In this document: positions 1 through 5,631 of the stretch, piece after piece
Position numbering within the stretch: the stretch's first letter is position 1
How the letters are laid out: each line of letters begins with the position of its first letter
Made by a program: the position numbers and the translations under genes
Source of the DNA: an uncultured Eubacteriales bacterium
GTDB lineage: Bacteria > Bacillota > Clostridia > Oscillospirales > Oscillospiraceae
DNA length: 9,694 nucleotides
Assembly: GCA_900554855.1 (NCBI GenBank)
Contig: USIZ01000035.1
Coordinates: 1-9,694 of the forward strand
Reading direction: 5' to 3'
Notes under the pieces: generated by a model
What the model was told of the DNA's origin: nothing
Seen by the model: only the letters and a program-made list of their open reading frames with translations
The model's database searches: none

Positions 1-1
1 G

Positions 2-136
2 ATCTTCCGCTGTGGGTCGTGCATACGCGCCTGTCCAACGGGTGCTGTGTGCTTCCGCTACGGCTTTGGAGATGGCAAAGATAAAACAAAGACGGCAGAA
101 ATGCCGCAGAAAAACAATGATAACAAGGAGAAATAA
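2..136 (+). CDS. 4Fe-4S binding protein, C-terminal end (partial)
   Basis: This reading frame is open from the left edge and stops at TAA 134-136. It gives 44 residues with a clear iron-sulfur signature near the start: Cys4-x2-Cys7-x3-Cys11-Pro, followed by the usual TGAV residues. A hydrophilic Lys/Asn-rich tail completes it. The spacing fits a ferredoxin-type [4Fe-4S] cluster at the end of a larger protein, such as the membrane-bound NapH/YccM-like 4Fe-4S proteins often found directly before TlpA lipoproteins in Clostridia. Those are thought to feed electrons to extracytoplasmic thiol chemistry, but that role is inferred from context here. The stop is four bases before the next gene's ATG, and the next gene's Shine-Dalgarno lies inside this frame, so the two are probably co-transcribed and coupled. 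The N-terminal part lies outside the window, so the family assignment rests on one motif and the neighbour. Confidence 0.72.
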   Translation: MFRCGSCIRACPTGAVCFRYGFGDGKDKTKTAEMPQKNNDNKEK

Positions 137-140
137 ACAG

Positions 141-1097
141 ATGAAGATGAATAAAACGAATACTGCCGGCCGATTGCTGGCGCTGCTGCTTATCGCACTG
201 ATGACACTGTTTTTGGCAGCCTGCGGCGCAAAGGGCGGAGACAAAATGGACGGAATGAGTAGCGAACCGAAGAATGCCGAGGACGCAGTTTCCATGTATA
301 ACGATCTGATGGCGCAGGAAAATGACATTTTCTCGGAGAACACAGCACTTTGGGAAAAGGTATTTATGGCAGCCGACAAGGGCATGACCATGCAGGAGGA
401 CGGCAAAAACTACGGTGATTTCCTGCTCGCTACAATCGAATCTGCCAAGGATCAGTTTACGGCCGATGAGATGAAACTGCTTCAGGGAGAAGCGGAGAAG
501 ATTCGCGACATCGAAAACAAGCTGATCATGATCGAGGAAAAGTACCCCGAGGCGGCACAGCAATCTACAGATGGCGCTATGAGCGTGCCCGCGGGCAGCG
601 ACATGACCACGCCACCCGATGACGGTAGTATGCAGAAATTCCCTGCCTTTGAGGGCAAGGATCTGGATGGGAATCCGGTGAAGAGTGACGAGCTGTTCTC
701 CGGTAACGCCGTCACTGTAGTGAATTTCTGGTTCACCACCTGCAATCCCTGCGTGGGCGAGCTTACCGAACTGGACGCGCTGAACAAAGAACTCGCGGAG
801 AAGGGCGGCGCACTCATCGGTGTCAACACCTTCACGCTGGATGGCGATGAGTCAGCAATCTCGGAGGCGAAGGATGTGCTTGCCAAGAAGGGCGCGACCT
901 ATCAGAACGTGTATTTTGCTTCCGATGGAGAGGCAGGCAAGTTCACTGACAACATCTTTGCATATCCGACCACCTATGTGGTTGACCGCAACGGCAATAT
1001 CGTGGGCGACCCCATCGTAGGTGCTATTACAGAAAAAAAGCAGGCGGAGACCCTGCAATCCCTCATCGATCAGGCCATCGCTGCCGATGCGGGCTGA
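141..1097 (+). CDS. TlpA/ResA-like thiol-disulfide oxidoreductase lipoprotein
   Basis: A 318-residue extracytoplasmic thioredoxin-fold lipoprotein. The start at 141 is chosen because AAGGAG at 125-130 precedes it by ten bases and it begins a classical lipoprotein signal: basic N-terminus, hydrophobic stretch 12-25, lipobox LAAC with Cys28. A longer in-frame extension back to 12 overlaps the upstream 4Fe-4S gene and would bury the signal. Residues about 50-140 form a predicted helical, charged segment of unknown role. Residues about 165-310 are the AhpC/TSA-Redoxin (TlpA) domain with active site WFTTCNPC (Cys201, Cys204) and the cis-proline at Pro276 in AYPTTYVVD. The family reduces or exchanges disulfides of exported proteins on the outer face of the membrane, as ResA does in cytochrome c maturation. 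The true substrate here is unknown. The 4Fe-4S partner upstream suggests a dedicated electron supply. Strings of hairpins follow the stop. Confidence 0.9.
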   Translation: MKMNKTNTAGRLLALLLIALMTLFLAACGAKGGDKMDGMSSEPKNAEDAVSMYNDLMAQENDIFSENTALWEKVFMAADKGMTMQEDGKNYGDFLLATIESAKDQFTADEMKLLQGEAEKIRDIENKLIMIEEKYPEAAQQSTDGAMSVPAGSDMTTPPDDGSMQKFPAFEGKDLDGNPVKSDELFSGNAVTVVNFWFTTCNPCVGELTELDALNKELAEKGGALIGVNTFTLDGDESAISEAKDVLAKKGATYQNVYFASDGEAGKFTDNIFAYPTTYVVDRNGNIVGDPIVGAITEKKQAETLQSLIDQAIAADAG

Positions 1098-1112
1098 GAA
1101 AATTAGCATTAT

Positions 1113-1133
1113 AGAAATGGAACGACCATTTCT
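1113..1133 (+). other. Hairpin just after the TlpA gene
   Basis: Perfect 8-bp inverted repeat: agaaatgg at 1113-1120, a five-base loop, and ccatttct at 1126-1133. It starts 16 bases after the stop codon of the lipoprotein gene. The following bases (gcctcttgctttt) are T-rich only after a gap, so it is a weak terminator candidate or an RNA 3'-end stabiliser. Confidence 0.4.
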
Positions 1134-1173
1134 GCCTCTTGCTTTTCCGTTAATTCCACACTAAATACATCAG

Positions 1174-1206
1174 AAACCCGGTTGCCGCTTAAGGGCAACC
1201 GGGTTT
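1174..1206. terminator. Strong GC-rich hairpin, terminator-like
   Basis: Perfect 13-bp inverted repeat: aaacccggttgcc at 1174-1186, seven-base loop, ggcaaccgggttt at 1194-1206. The stem is very stable, but no T-run follows beyond the three T in the stem, so it is not a textbook intrinsic terminator on either strand. It probably ends or protects the upstream operon's transcript together with the next hairpin. Confidence 0.5.
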
Positions 1207-1220
1207 CGCGATAGACTGAG

Positions 1221-1259
1221 AGGTGCCATCTTGCATACGCGAGATGGCACCTTTATTTT
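1221..1259 (+). terminator. Rho-independent terminator
   Basis: Perfect 11-bp stem, aggtgccatct (1221-1231) with agatggcacct (1242-1252), a ten-base loop, then the T-rich tail ttattttat. This is the best intrinsic terminator after the lipoprotein operon and insulates it from the element-type genes downstream. Confidence 0.8.
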
Positions 1260-1373
1260 ATATCACTTTTCGCAGAGCTTGGCACTCTATGAGAGCCGCC
1301 GCCTGTATTTTTAAGGAAACCGTAGCATAGAAACCATCCAAAATCAATATCATTTTGGCACGAAAGTGAGGAT

Positions 1374-1604
1374 ATGTACTTTTTTTACGATCTGGGACGA
1401 CCTATTGGAATTGAAAATGATGCGCTGGCGCGGGCGATATGTGCACTCCCGTCGCGTAAGCGCCAAATTGTGCTGCTGTCCTATTTTTGCGGACTAACAG
1501 ATAAACAGATCGGTGTTAAGCTAAACAGGGTCAGAAGTGCCATACAGGCCTCCAGAACACGAGCTCTAAAGGAAATGAGGGAAATGCTTGAAAAAGAGAA
1601 CTAA
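1374..1604 (+). CDS. Sigma-70 region 4-like protein of conjugative element type (ORF7-like), 5'-truncated
   Basis: A 76-residue protein resembling the C-terminal half of the sigma-70-like ORF7 protein of Tn916/Tn1549-type elements. Residues 11-23 (IGIENDALARAIC) and 24-37 (ALPSRKRQIVLLSY) carry the usual lead-in. Residues 41-66 form the region 4 helix-turn-helix (LTDKQIGVKLNRVRSAIQASRTRALK). Full-length relatives are about 140 residues, so the N-terminal 60 or so are missing. In-frame sense codons run upstream of the ATG only to a TAG at 1323-1325, which suggests the gene was cut near 1325-1370. GTGAGGA sits only one to two bases before the ATG, too close to be a convincing ribosome site. In such elements this protein regulates element genes and is followed directly by the ORF8-type HTH gene, as here (17-base overlap). 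Probably a remnant; the ATG at 1374 may not be a natural start. Confidence 0.6.
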   Translation: MYFFYDLGRPIGIENDALARAICALPSRKRQIVLLSYFCGLTDKQIGVKLNRVRSAIQASRTRALKEMREMLEKEN

Positions 1605-1803
1605 GAAGAAGTGCGCTCCAGCATATCGAGTTTCATTTGCGACGATCAAAGCAGCAAAAGAATTCGATCCTGAGGCAACTATGGAAATTTTGGACTTCTA
1701 TCGTGGATATATGCTAGAGCTGTGCAGGCTTGAGCTTTATGACGATGTAGGAAATAAGTACATCTGCTATGATGAGGATCTTTATCAGTCACTCCAGTCA
1801 TAA
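1588..1803 (+). CDS. Small helix-turn-helix protein of conjugative element type (ORF8-like)
   Basis: A 71-residue basic protein starting at TTG 1588, chosen because AGGG at 1578-1581 sits six bases upstream and the frame overlaps the end of the sigma-like gene, as in Tn916/Tn1549-type elements. Residues about 16-40 (SFATIKAAKEFDPEATMEIL) and 41-69 (the RGYMLELCR segment, the YDDVGNKYICYDEDL segment) match the layout of the ORF8 HTH_16 family: a helix that counts or scans, then a Leu-rich segment, then the conserved D-x-x-G-N-x-Y-x-C-x-D-E-x-L stretch. Family members usually run another 10-15 residues, with a basic C-terminal helix, so the stop after Gln-Ser may be a slight truncation. The role in the family is poorly defined; in position it belongs to the regulatory and recombination end of the element. 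The next genes expected, excisionase and integrase, are not present. Confidence 0.65.
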   Translation: MKKRTKKKCAPAYRVSFATIKAAKEFDPEATMEILDFYRGYMLELCRLELYDDVGNKYICYDEDLYQSLQS

Positions 1804-2100
1804 TGACTTTATATTAGAAATGAGGATGATCCGGTAACGGAGCATCCTCATACAATGAGATTATTCAAGATAAGGTCGTAAGTACCGATTGAAATGGTCA
1901 ATCAATACCGAGCCATCTGCGCCAGGTCTCCACATAAAGAAGTTCTATATTGATAAAGACAAGACAGTAAAAGAACAACAAGAGTGTATTCTCAACAGCA
2001 TTACAGTAACCGCCATACAATAAAATGAGTGTGAGCAAAAGTGTGAATATGGCTCTTGGAACCAAAGAAATGCTTGTTTTTTAGGCGCTTACATATTATA
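1804..2100. other. AT-rich stretch without a recognisable gene; probable element end
   Basis: About 300 bases between the ORF8-like gene and the rubrerythrin tail, clearly more AT-rich than the chromosome to the right. It begins with a long hairpin (1820-1851). After that there are only short open frames: about 48 codons ending at a TAA after ACCGCCATACAA near 2022, and a 19-codon ATG frame ending in the T6 run at about 2077-2083. None resembles a known family or has a convincing ribosome site. This is where excisionase and integrase genes would lie in a Tn916-type element, so I infer that they have been deleted. Confidence 0.5.
1820..1851. other. Long hairpin after the HTH gene
   Basis: atgaggatg at 1820-1828 pairs with catcctcat at 1843-1851, and inside it tccg/cgga (1830-1833/1838-1841) closes a gtaa tetraloop with a single A/G mismatch between the two stems. 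It lies 17 bases past the HTH stop codon. No T-run follows on the plus strand, so termination is only possible. It might instead be an operator or an element-end structure. Confidence 0.45.
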
Positions 2101-2166
2101 ATCCAAGACGAAGCCCGACACGGCCGCGCCTTCCAGGGTCTGCTGGAGCGCTATTTCGGCAAGTAA
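2101..2166 (+). pseudogene. rbr: Rubrerythrin, last 21 codons only
   Basis: The frame ending at TAA 2164-2166 encodes a textbook rubrerythrin C-terminus: residues QDEARHG carry the E-x-x-H iron ligands of the second half of the diiron four-helix bundle, followed by RAFQGLLERYFGK. Intact relatives of the reverse-rubrerythrin/NADH peroxidase type are about 180-200 residues and end in the same way. Upstream of 2101 the frame continues as unrelated residues to a TGA at 2044, where HEMA-type residues would be expected, so similarity breaks within one or two codons of 2101. The protein normally detoxifies hydrogen peroxide in anaerobes. This copy cannot work: it has no start and no first half. It is followed by its own strong terminator, so the 3' flank is original chromosome. 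It is either the flank of an inserted element (att-like junction) or the scar of a deletion. Confidence 0.75.
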
Positions 2167-2188
2167 TTTGCCGTAAAATAAGCCTTTT

Positions 2189-2225
2189 GAGGGGGAGCGG
2201 AGTGAAAACCGCTTCCTCTCTTTTT
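2189..2225 (+). terminator. Rho-independent terminator of the rubrerythrin gene
   Basis: Twelve-base stem, gagggggagcgg (2189-2200) with ccgcttcctctc (2209-2220) including two G-U pairs, loop agtgaaaa, then five T. It starts 22 bases after the rubrerythrin stop codon on the same strand. Confidence 0.85.
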
Positions 2226-2255
2226 GCATTCCCCCCTGTGCTTTACGGATGATCC

Positions 2256-2303
2256 GACAAAAATAAAAGCGACAGGCGCGCACCGGATCGATGCGCGCTT
2301 GTC
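2256..2303 (-). terminator. Rho-independent terminator of the gltA unit
   Basis: On the minus strand a 12-base stem (2292-2303 with 2271-2282, one G-U pair), a nine-base loop, then the T-rich tail gcttttatttttgt reading down to about 2256. It lies 43 bases past the gltA stop codon and stands back to back with the rubrerythrin terminator. Confidence 0.85.
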
Positions 2304-2345
2304 TGCTTGAAAAGGGGGGAAGAGAATGAGGAGGGAGTTGTTGAA

Positions 2346-2639
2346 TTATTCGCAGAGCCGGGCAAAAATGGCGGCTGCGGCGTCCTTACCGGCTGCAACG
2401 GCCTTCATGAAGGTGGCGGCACCGGTAACGGCATCACCGCCGGCGTACACCTTGTCCACACTGGTGGAGAAGTCTTTGCCGATGATAATATAGTTGTGGG
2501 AATCTGTACTGACACTGGCTACGGGCAGGTTTTCAAAGCCCAGTGCCAGCACAACGAGGTCGGACTCCAGCGTCTCGGTCTCGCCGGTGGGGGCGCTGTT
2601 GGGGCGGCCGACGGGGTAGTCCGGCGCCGTTAACTGCAT
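2346..2639 (-). pseudogene. gltA: Glutamate synthase small-subunit-type oxidoreductase, C-terminal fragment
   Basis: This frame carries the last part of the GltA/GltD-type NADPH oxidoreductase. It contains the linker (PVGRPNSAPTGETE), the segment ESDLVVLALGF, and the C-terminal FAD-contact motif VYAGGDAVTGAATFMKAVAAG, ending in ARLCE. The same frame stays meaningful upstream of its ATG: FVGENGTLTGLECNI is encoded between about 2639 and 2684 and matches the family. The ATG at 2637-2639 is therefore an internal methionine, not a real start, and there is no ribosome site before it. The fragment belongs to the frame upstream (2630-3637) and was separated from it by a deletion with frameshift near 2682-2692. 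Alone it lacks both iron-sulfur ligands and the NADPH site and should be inactive. If the frameshift were an assembly error, the gene would still lack about two dozen residues. Confidence 0.8.
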
Positions 2640-3637
2640 GATATTGCACTCCAGCCCGGTGAGTGTGCCGTTTTCGCCGACAAAGCGGGCATAGCATCCT
2701 CGCTGCGGCGGTAGGCCAGAGTGACGCTGTCTGCGTTTTCGCGCACGGCGGTGCGGGTTGCTTCGATGGCGGTATTGCCGCCGCCGATGACCAGCACCCG
2801 CTTGCCGGAATAAGTTTCGGGATGGGTCAGGTAGTCTCTTGCCTGCACGACCTGCGCAAGCTCACGACCGGGCAGATTCAGCTCCACAGGGCGCTCTGCG
2901 CCGGTGGCCAGAAAGACAGCGTCATTATCGCGTGCCAGCTCATCCAGCGTGATATCCCGTTCAAGGGCGGTGTTCAGGCAAATGACGGCGTTGGGCTGCT
3001 CCTCCAGCTGCTTGGACAATCGGGTCAGCAGCTGGCGGGGCAGAACAAAGGAGGGAATGCCCCAGCTGGGTACGCCGCCGGTGTGATCTTCTTTTTCATA
3101 GACGGTCACGGTGAAGCCGGATTCCGCCAGAGACAGGGCGCAGGTCAGACCGGCAGGACCGCCACCGACCACAGCGACCTTCAGCCCGTTGGCAGCGACC
3201 TCCCGCTGGGCGAGGGCGGCGTTGGCGCGATGCCAGTCGGCGACGAAGCGTTCCAGCTTGCCGATGGCCACCGGCTCGCCCTTGATGCCCCGGGTGCAGT
3301 GGCTTTCGCACTGACACTCATAGGGGCAGACGCGGCCGGAGATCTCCATCATCGGGTTGGTGCATGCGAGCAGCTCCCAGGCCCGGTCAAAGCGTCCGGC
3401 ACGGATCTCGGCGATGAATTCGGGGATATAGTTGTGGGCGGGGCAGTGGGCGGCACAATAGCGGTCGGGGCAGTTCAGGCAGCGCTCGGCCTCCTGCATG
3501 GCCTGCTCCGGGGTGTAGCCCAGCTCCACCTCGTCAAAGTTGGTCAGACGCTGTTCCACGGACTGCTCGGGCATCGGTGTTTTGGTCAGACTGAAACGCG
3601 GCGGCACCGGCAGCGCAGCAGAGCAGCTTGTCATCAT
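2630..3637 (-). pseudogene. gltA: Glutamate synthase small-subunit-type oxidoreductase, N-terminal fragment
   Basis: The first two thirds of a GltA/SudA-type flavoprotein, which moves electrons between NADPH, FAD and [4Fe-4S] clusters for glutamate synthesis from glutamine and 2-oxoglutarate, or in relatives for ferredoxin/NADP or sulfide chemistry. Visible parts: the lead FSLTKTPMPEQ, cluster ligands Cys53, 56, 61, 65 and Cys104, 108, 110, 114, the FAD dinucleotide fold GGGPAG at 158-163, the GVPSWGIPSF segment, and the NADPH fold VIGGGNTAIEATR at 283-295. After YRRSEDAMPA (309-318) about 24 expected residues are missing, and the frame runs into 17 foreign residues and a stop. The ATG at 3637 has no ribosome site. 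A better start is ATG 3669-3667, with AAGAGG seven bases before it, but it is out of frame by one base across the C7 run (plus-strand G7, 3654-3660). No SudB/GltB partner is adjacent. Family assignment is secure; function is probably lost. Confidence 0.85.
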
Positions 3638-3669
3638 CTGTGCGGCGGCAGGAGGGGGGGATTTGTCAT

Positions 3670-3941
3670 GAAAAGACCTCTTTTACAGAATATGATAAGT
3701 TAAACATATCACGCCCAGATCATAAAGTAAATGACGTACTTTTGCGCCACAAGGTTACTTTACGGTAGGATTTTGTATCTGACACTATCTGCTGCGGTGA
3801 GGTGTACGCATGCGGGGACAGTCGTCGATCCCGAGAAAAATATGTCGATGATACAACTATTTCACATCTCTGCAACCAGTCTGCCAAACGGCTCTGATAG
3901 GATAGGTTCACAGAACAAAGCGCTGAGAGGAGCGATGAGAG
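3670..3941. other. Intergenic region between divergent gltA and alr
   Basis: About 270 bases with the divergent starts of gltA and alr. It contains a perfect 8-base inverted repeat, taaagtaa (3723-3730) and ttacttta (3755-3762), 24 bases apart. It also holds the gltA ribosome site (AAGAGG on the minus strand, about 3677-3682). I found no promoter for either gene that matches consensus well enough to call. A minus-strand frame (3720-3980) runs through it but has no recognisable family or ribosome site. Confidence 0.4.
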
Positions 3942-5027
3942 ATGTGTGAATTGACGATCCAGGAGCGGGCGCTGAACCACAATATCCGACTGGTGCGCCG
4001 GGAGGCGGGCGATGCGAAGCTGATCGGCGTGGTCAAAGGAAACGGCTACGGGCTGGGGCTGGCGGAGTTGGCCAGCCGTCTGGTAGACGGCGGCGTGCGC
4101 ACGCTGGCGGTGAGCGAGCTGTCCGATGCCTTAAAACTGCGCTGTTACGGTATTCCGGCGGAGATCATGCTGCTGACGCCTCTCTACGATCCGACGGATC
4201 TAAAGGACGCTCTGCTGAGCCGGGTGACGCTGTGCATCGACACAAAGGCCGAAGCCGCCGCAGCGGAGCGAATGGCGCGCAGCTTGGATGTGGGCGGGAA
4301 CGTGCAGCTGTGTATTGACACCGGCTTTGGCCGTTACGGCCTGCCATGGGATGATCCCCAGAAGGTGTGGGAGACGGCCCGGTCACTGGAGCGCCTGCGC
4401 CTGACCGGCACCTATTCCCACCTGAGCCGGGGGGCGGAGGAGAGCGGCGAGGAGAGCCTGCGCCAGTATCGGCGGCTGACCGGGCTGTGCGAACAGCTGA
4501 AGGCGGCCGGGGTGGAGCCGGGACTGCGCCATCTGGCCGACTCCTACGGACTGTTGAACACCCCGGAGATCTGCCTGGATGCGGTGCGGGTGGGATCGGC
4601 CTTTTTGGGCCGTCTGCCCTTTCAGGATCGCTGGGGCTTTGAACGGGTGGGCAGTCTGTCTGCCAGTGTGCGGGAGGTGCGCAGTCTGGCCGCCGGAGCT
4701 ACGGTGGGCTATGGGGCGCACTATATTGCACGCAGAAAGACCCGCATCGCGGTGGTGGGCGCGGGCTACTCCCATGGCTTCGGCGTGGAGCGCACCAGCC
4801 GTTCAGGCGGCGGCCTTCGGGCGGCGCTGCGGGTGCTGAGACTCGGACGGCGGGAGCCAGAGCTGCTGGCCGTCTCCGGCGCACACCGGTTCCCGGTGCT
4901 GGGCAGCGTGGGGATGTGCGACACGGTGCTGGACGTCACTGGCGCGGAGATCCGTGTGGGCGACCGGGTGGAACTGCCGGTAAATCCCATGTTCGTCAGC
5001 CCGGAAGTGCAGAGGTGCTACATATAA
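3942..5027 (+). CDS. alr: Alanine racemase
   Basis: A 361-residue PLP-dependent racemase that interconverts L- and D-alanine in the cytoplasm for peptidoglycan precursors. The fold-type III TIM barrel starts at once: residues 1-20 match the usual start strand and hN(I) helix, and the PLP lysine is Lys32 in VVKGNGYG. Mid-barrel family landmarks are CIDTGFGRYGL (about 125-135), THSH-like YSHLSRGA and VRVGSAFLG. The C-terminal domain carries the catalytic tyrosine Tyr257 in TVGYGAHY, then VGAGYSHGF (Tyr276) and GMCD (325-327), the counterpart of the usual CMD. Several positions differ from common Alr (KGNGYG for KA(D/N)AYG, GYSHG for GYADG), so it is a divergent clade, though length and layout are normal. 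The start is supported by AGGAG at 3928-3932, nine bases upstream. It is a single-gene unit closed by a hairpin shared with the convergent gene. An amino-acid racemase of other specificity cannot be excluded. Confidence 0.9.
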   Translation: MCELTIQERALNHNIRLVRREAGDAKLIGVVKGNGYGLGLAELASRLVDGGVRTLAVSELSDALKLRCYGIPAEIMLLTPLYDPTDLKDALLSRVTLCIDTKAEAAAAERMARSLDVGGNVQLCIDTGFGRYGLPWDDPQKVWETARSLERLRLTGTYSHLSRGAEESGEESLRQYRRLTGLCEQLKAAGVEPGLRHLADSYGLLNTPEICLDAVRVGSAFLGRLPFQDRWGFERVGSLSASVREVRSLAAGATVGYGAHYIARRKTRIAVVGAGYSHGFGVERTSRSGGGLRAALRVLRLGRREPELLAVSGAHRFPVLGSVGMCDTVLDVTGAEIRVGDRVELPVNPMFVSPEVQRCYI

Positions 5028-5033
5028 TAAAAA

Positions 5034-5068
5034 AGCCATCCGCGAGGACTTGTGTCTCGCGGATGGCT
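5034..5068. terminator. Bidirectional terminator between alr and the zinc-ribbon gene
   Basis: Perfect 13-base stem, agccatccgcgag (5034-5046) and ctcgcggatggct (5056-5068), with a nine-base loop. It begins seven bases after the alr stop and ends ten bases before the stop of the minus-strand gene. On the minus strand the tail is tttttattat, a good T-run; on the plus strand the tail is only atttc. Confidence 0.85.
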
Positions 5069-5077
5069 ATTTCATGG

Positions 5078-5602
5078 TTAACGATAGAAAAACAGCGTCG
5101 CCCAGCCGGAGGTCCAGCCGAGGGAGAGCTCCTTCTCCTGCTTGGCGGCGATCTCGTACTCCGGGTGCTCCTCGCGCCAGTGGTCGTATTGCCGGTGCAG
5201 CGTTCTGGAGCCCTGCTTTCGGCCAAGGCCGAAGTCGGTGCGGGAGTCCAGCATGACCGCCATGCGGTAGGGGGCAGCGCCGGGCTCCTCCATCCAGTCC
5301 AGATCGACTTGCTGTACCAGCGGCATTATGCTACCCGCCAGCAGAGCGGCGTCCAGCTGAAAGTCGGCTCCGAGCAGGCGGATCTGCCGCTGCGCCAGCC
5401 AGTCGTTCACGGCGTTGGCCGCCTGATCGTAGGTGGTGTCGGGGGAGAAGGTGAACCGCTTGGTGCCGCCTGTTCCGTGGGGAACGGCGGGCATTGTCTT
5501 TTGCGCGGGCTTATCCGGGACGGCAGTGACCACCTCACGGCCGCAGTGCGGGCAGAAGTGGGAGTCGTCCGGGATCTCTTTTCCACAGATGCGGCAGTAC
5601 AT
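5078..5602 (-). CDS. Zinc-ribbon domain protein of unknown function
   Basis: A 174-residue protein with an N-terminal zinc ribbon: Cys3-x2-Cys6 and Cys17-x2-Cys20, with the usual FCPHCG. A proline- and glycine-rich linker (about 24-48) leads to a globular domain (about 49-174) that I do not recognise. It has an SPDTTYDQAANAVNDWL helix, an LDWMEEP segment and a Trp-rich C-terminus ending in LFFYR. There is no signal peptide or membrane helix, so it is probably cytosolic. The start is well placed: AGGAGG lies nine bases upstream on the minus strand. It follows the phospholipase C family gene by 29 bases on the same strand, so the two probably form an operon ending at the terminator just beyond its stop. 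The ribbon could bind nucleic acid or simply be structural; function unknown. Confidence 0.82.
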   Translation of the reverse strand: MYCRICGKEIPDDSHFCPHCGREVVTAVPDKPAQKTMPAVPHGTGGTKRFTFSPDTTYDQAANAVNDWLAQRQIRLLGADFQLDAALLAGSIMPLVQQVDLDWMEEPGAAPYRMAVMLDSRTDFGLGRKQGSRTLHRQYDHWREEHPEYEIAAKQEKELSLGWTSGWATLFFYR

Positions 5603-5631
5603 GGCGGTGTCCCTCCTGTGCAGACACGATG

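Noticed and set aside
12..140. N-terminal extension of the TlpA lipoprotein back to position 12
   Set aside because: The upstream part is encoded in another frame as the 4Fe-4S protein tail, and the lipoprotein signal and ribosome site point to the ATG at 141.
2089..2283. 64-residue minus-strand frame over the rubrerythrin tail
   Set aside because: It is antisense to the rbr remnant and covers both terminators. There is no sign of coding function.
2663..3703. 346-residue plus-strand open frame opposite gltA
   Set aside because: It is antisense to the conserved, motif-rich gltA frame; its Gly/Ala/His-rich translation has no family features and no ribosome site. It is a shadow of GC-rich coding DNA.
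3720..3980. 86-residue minus-strand frame in the gltA-alr gap
   Set aside because: It overlaps the start of alr, has no Shine-Dalgarno and no recognised domain. Its last residues look slightly protein-like, so it may contain an old gene scrap, but there is not enough to call a gene.
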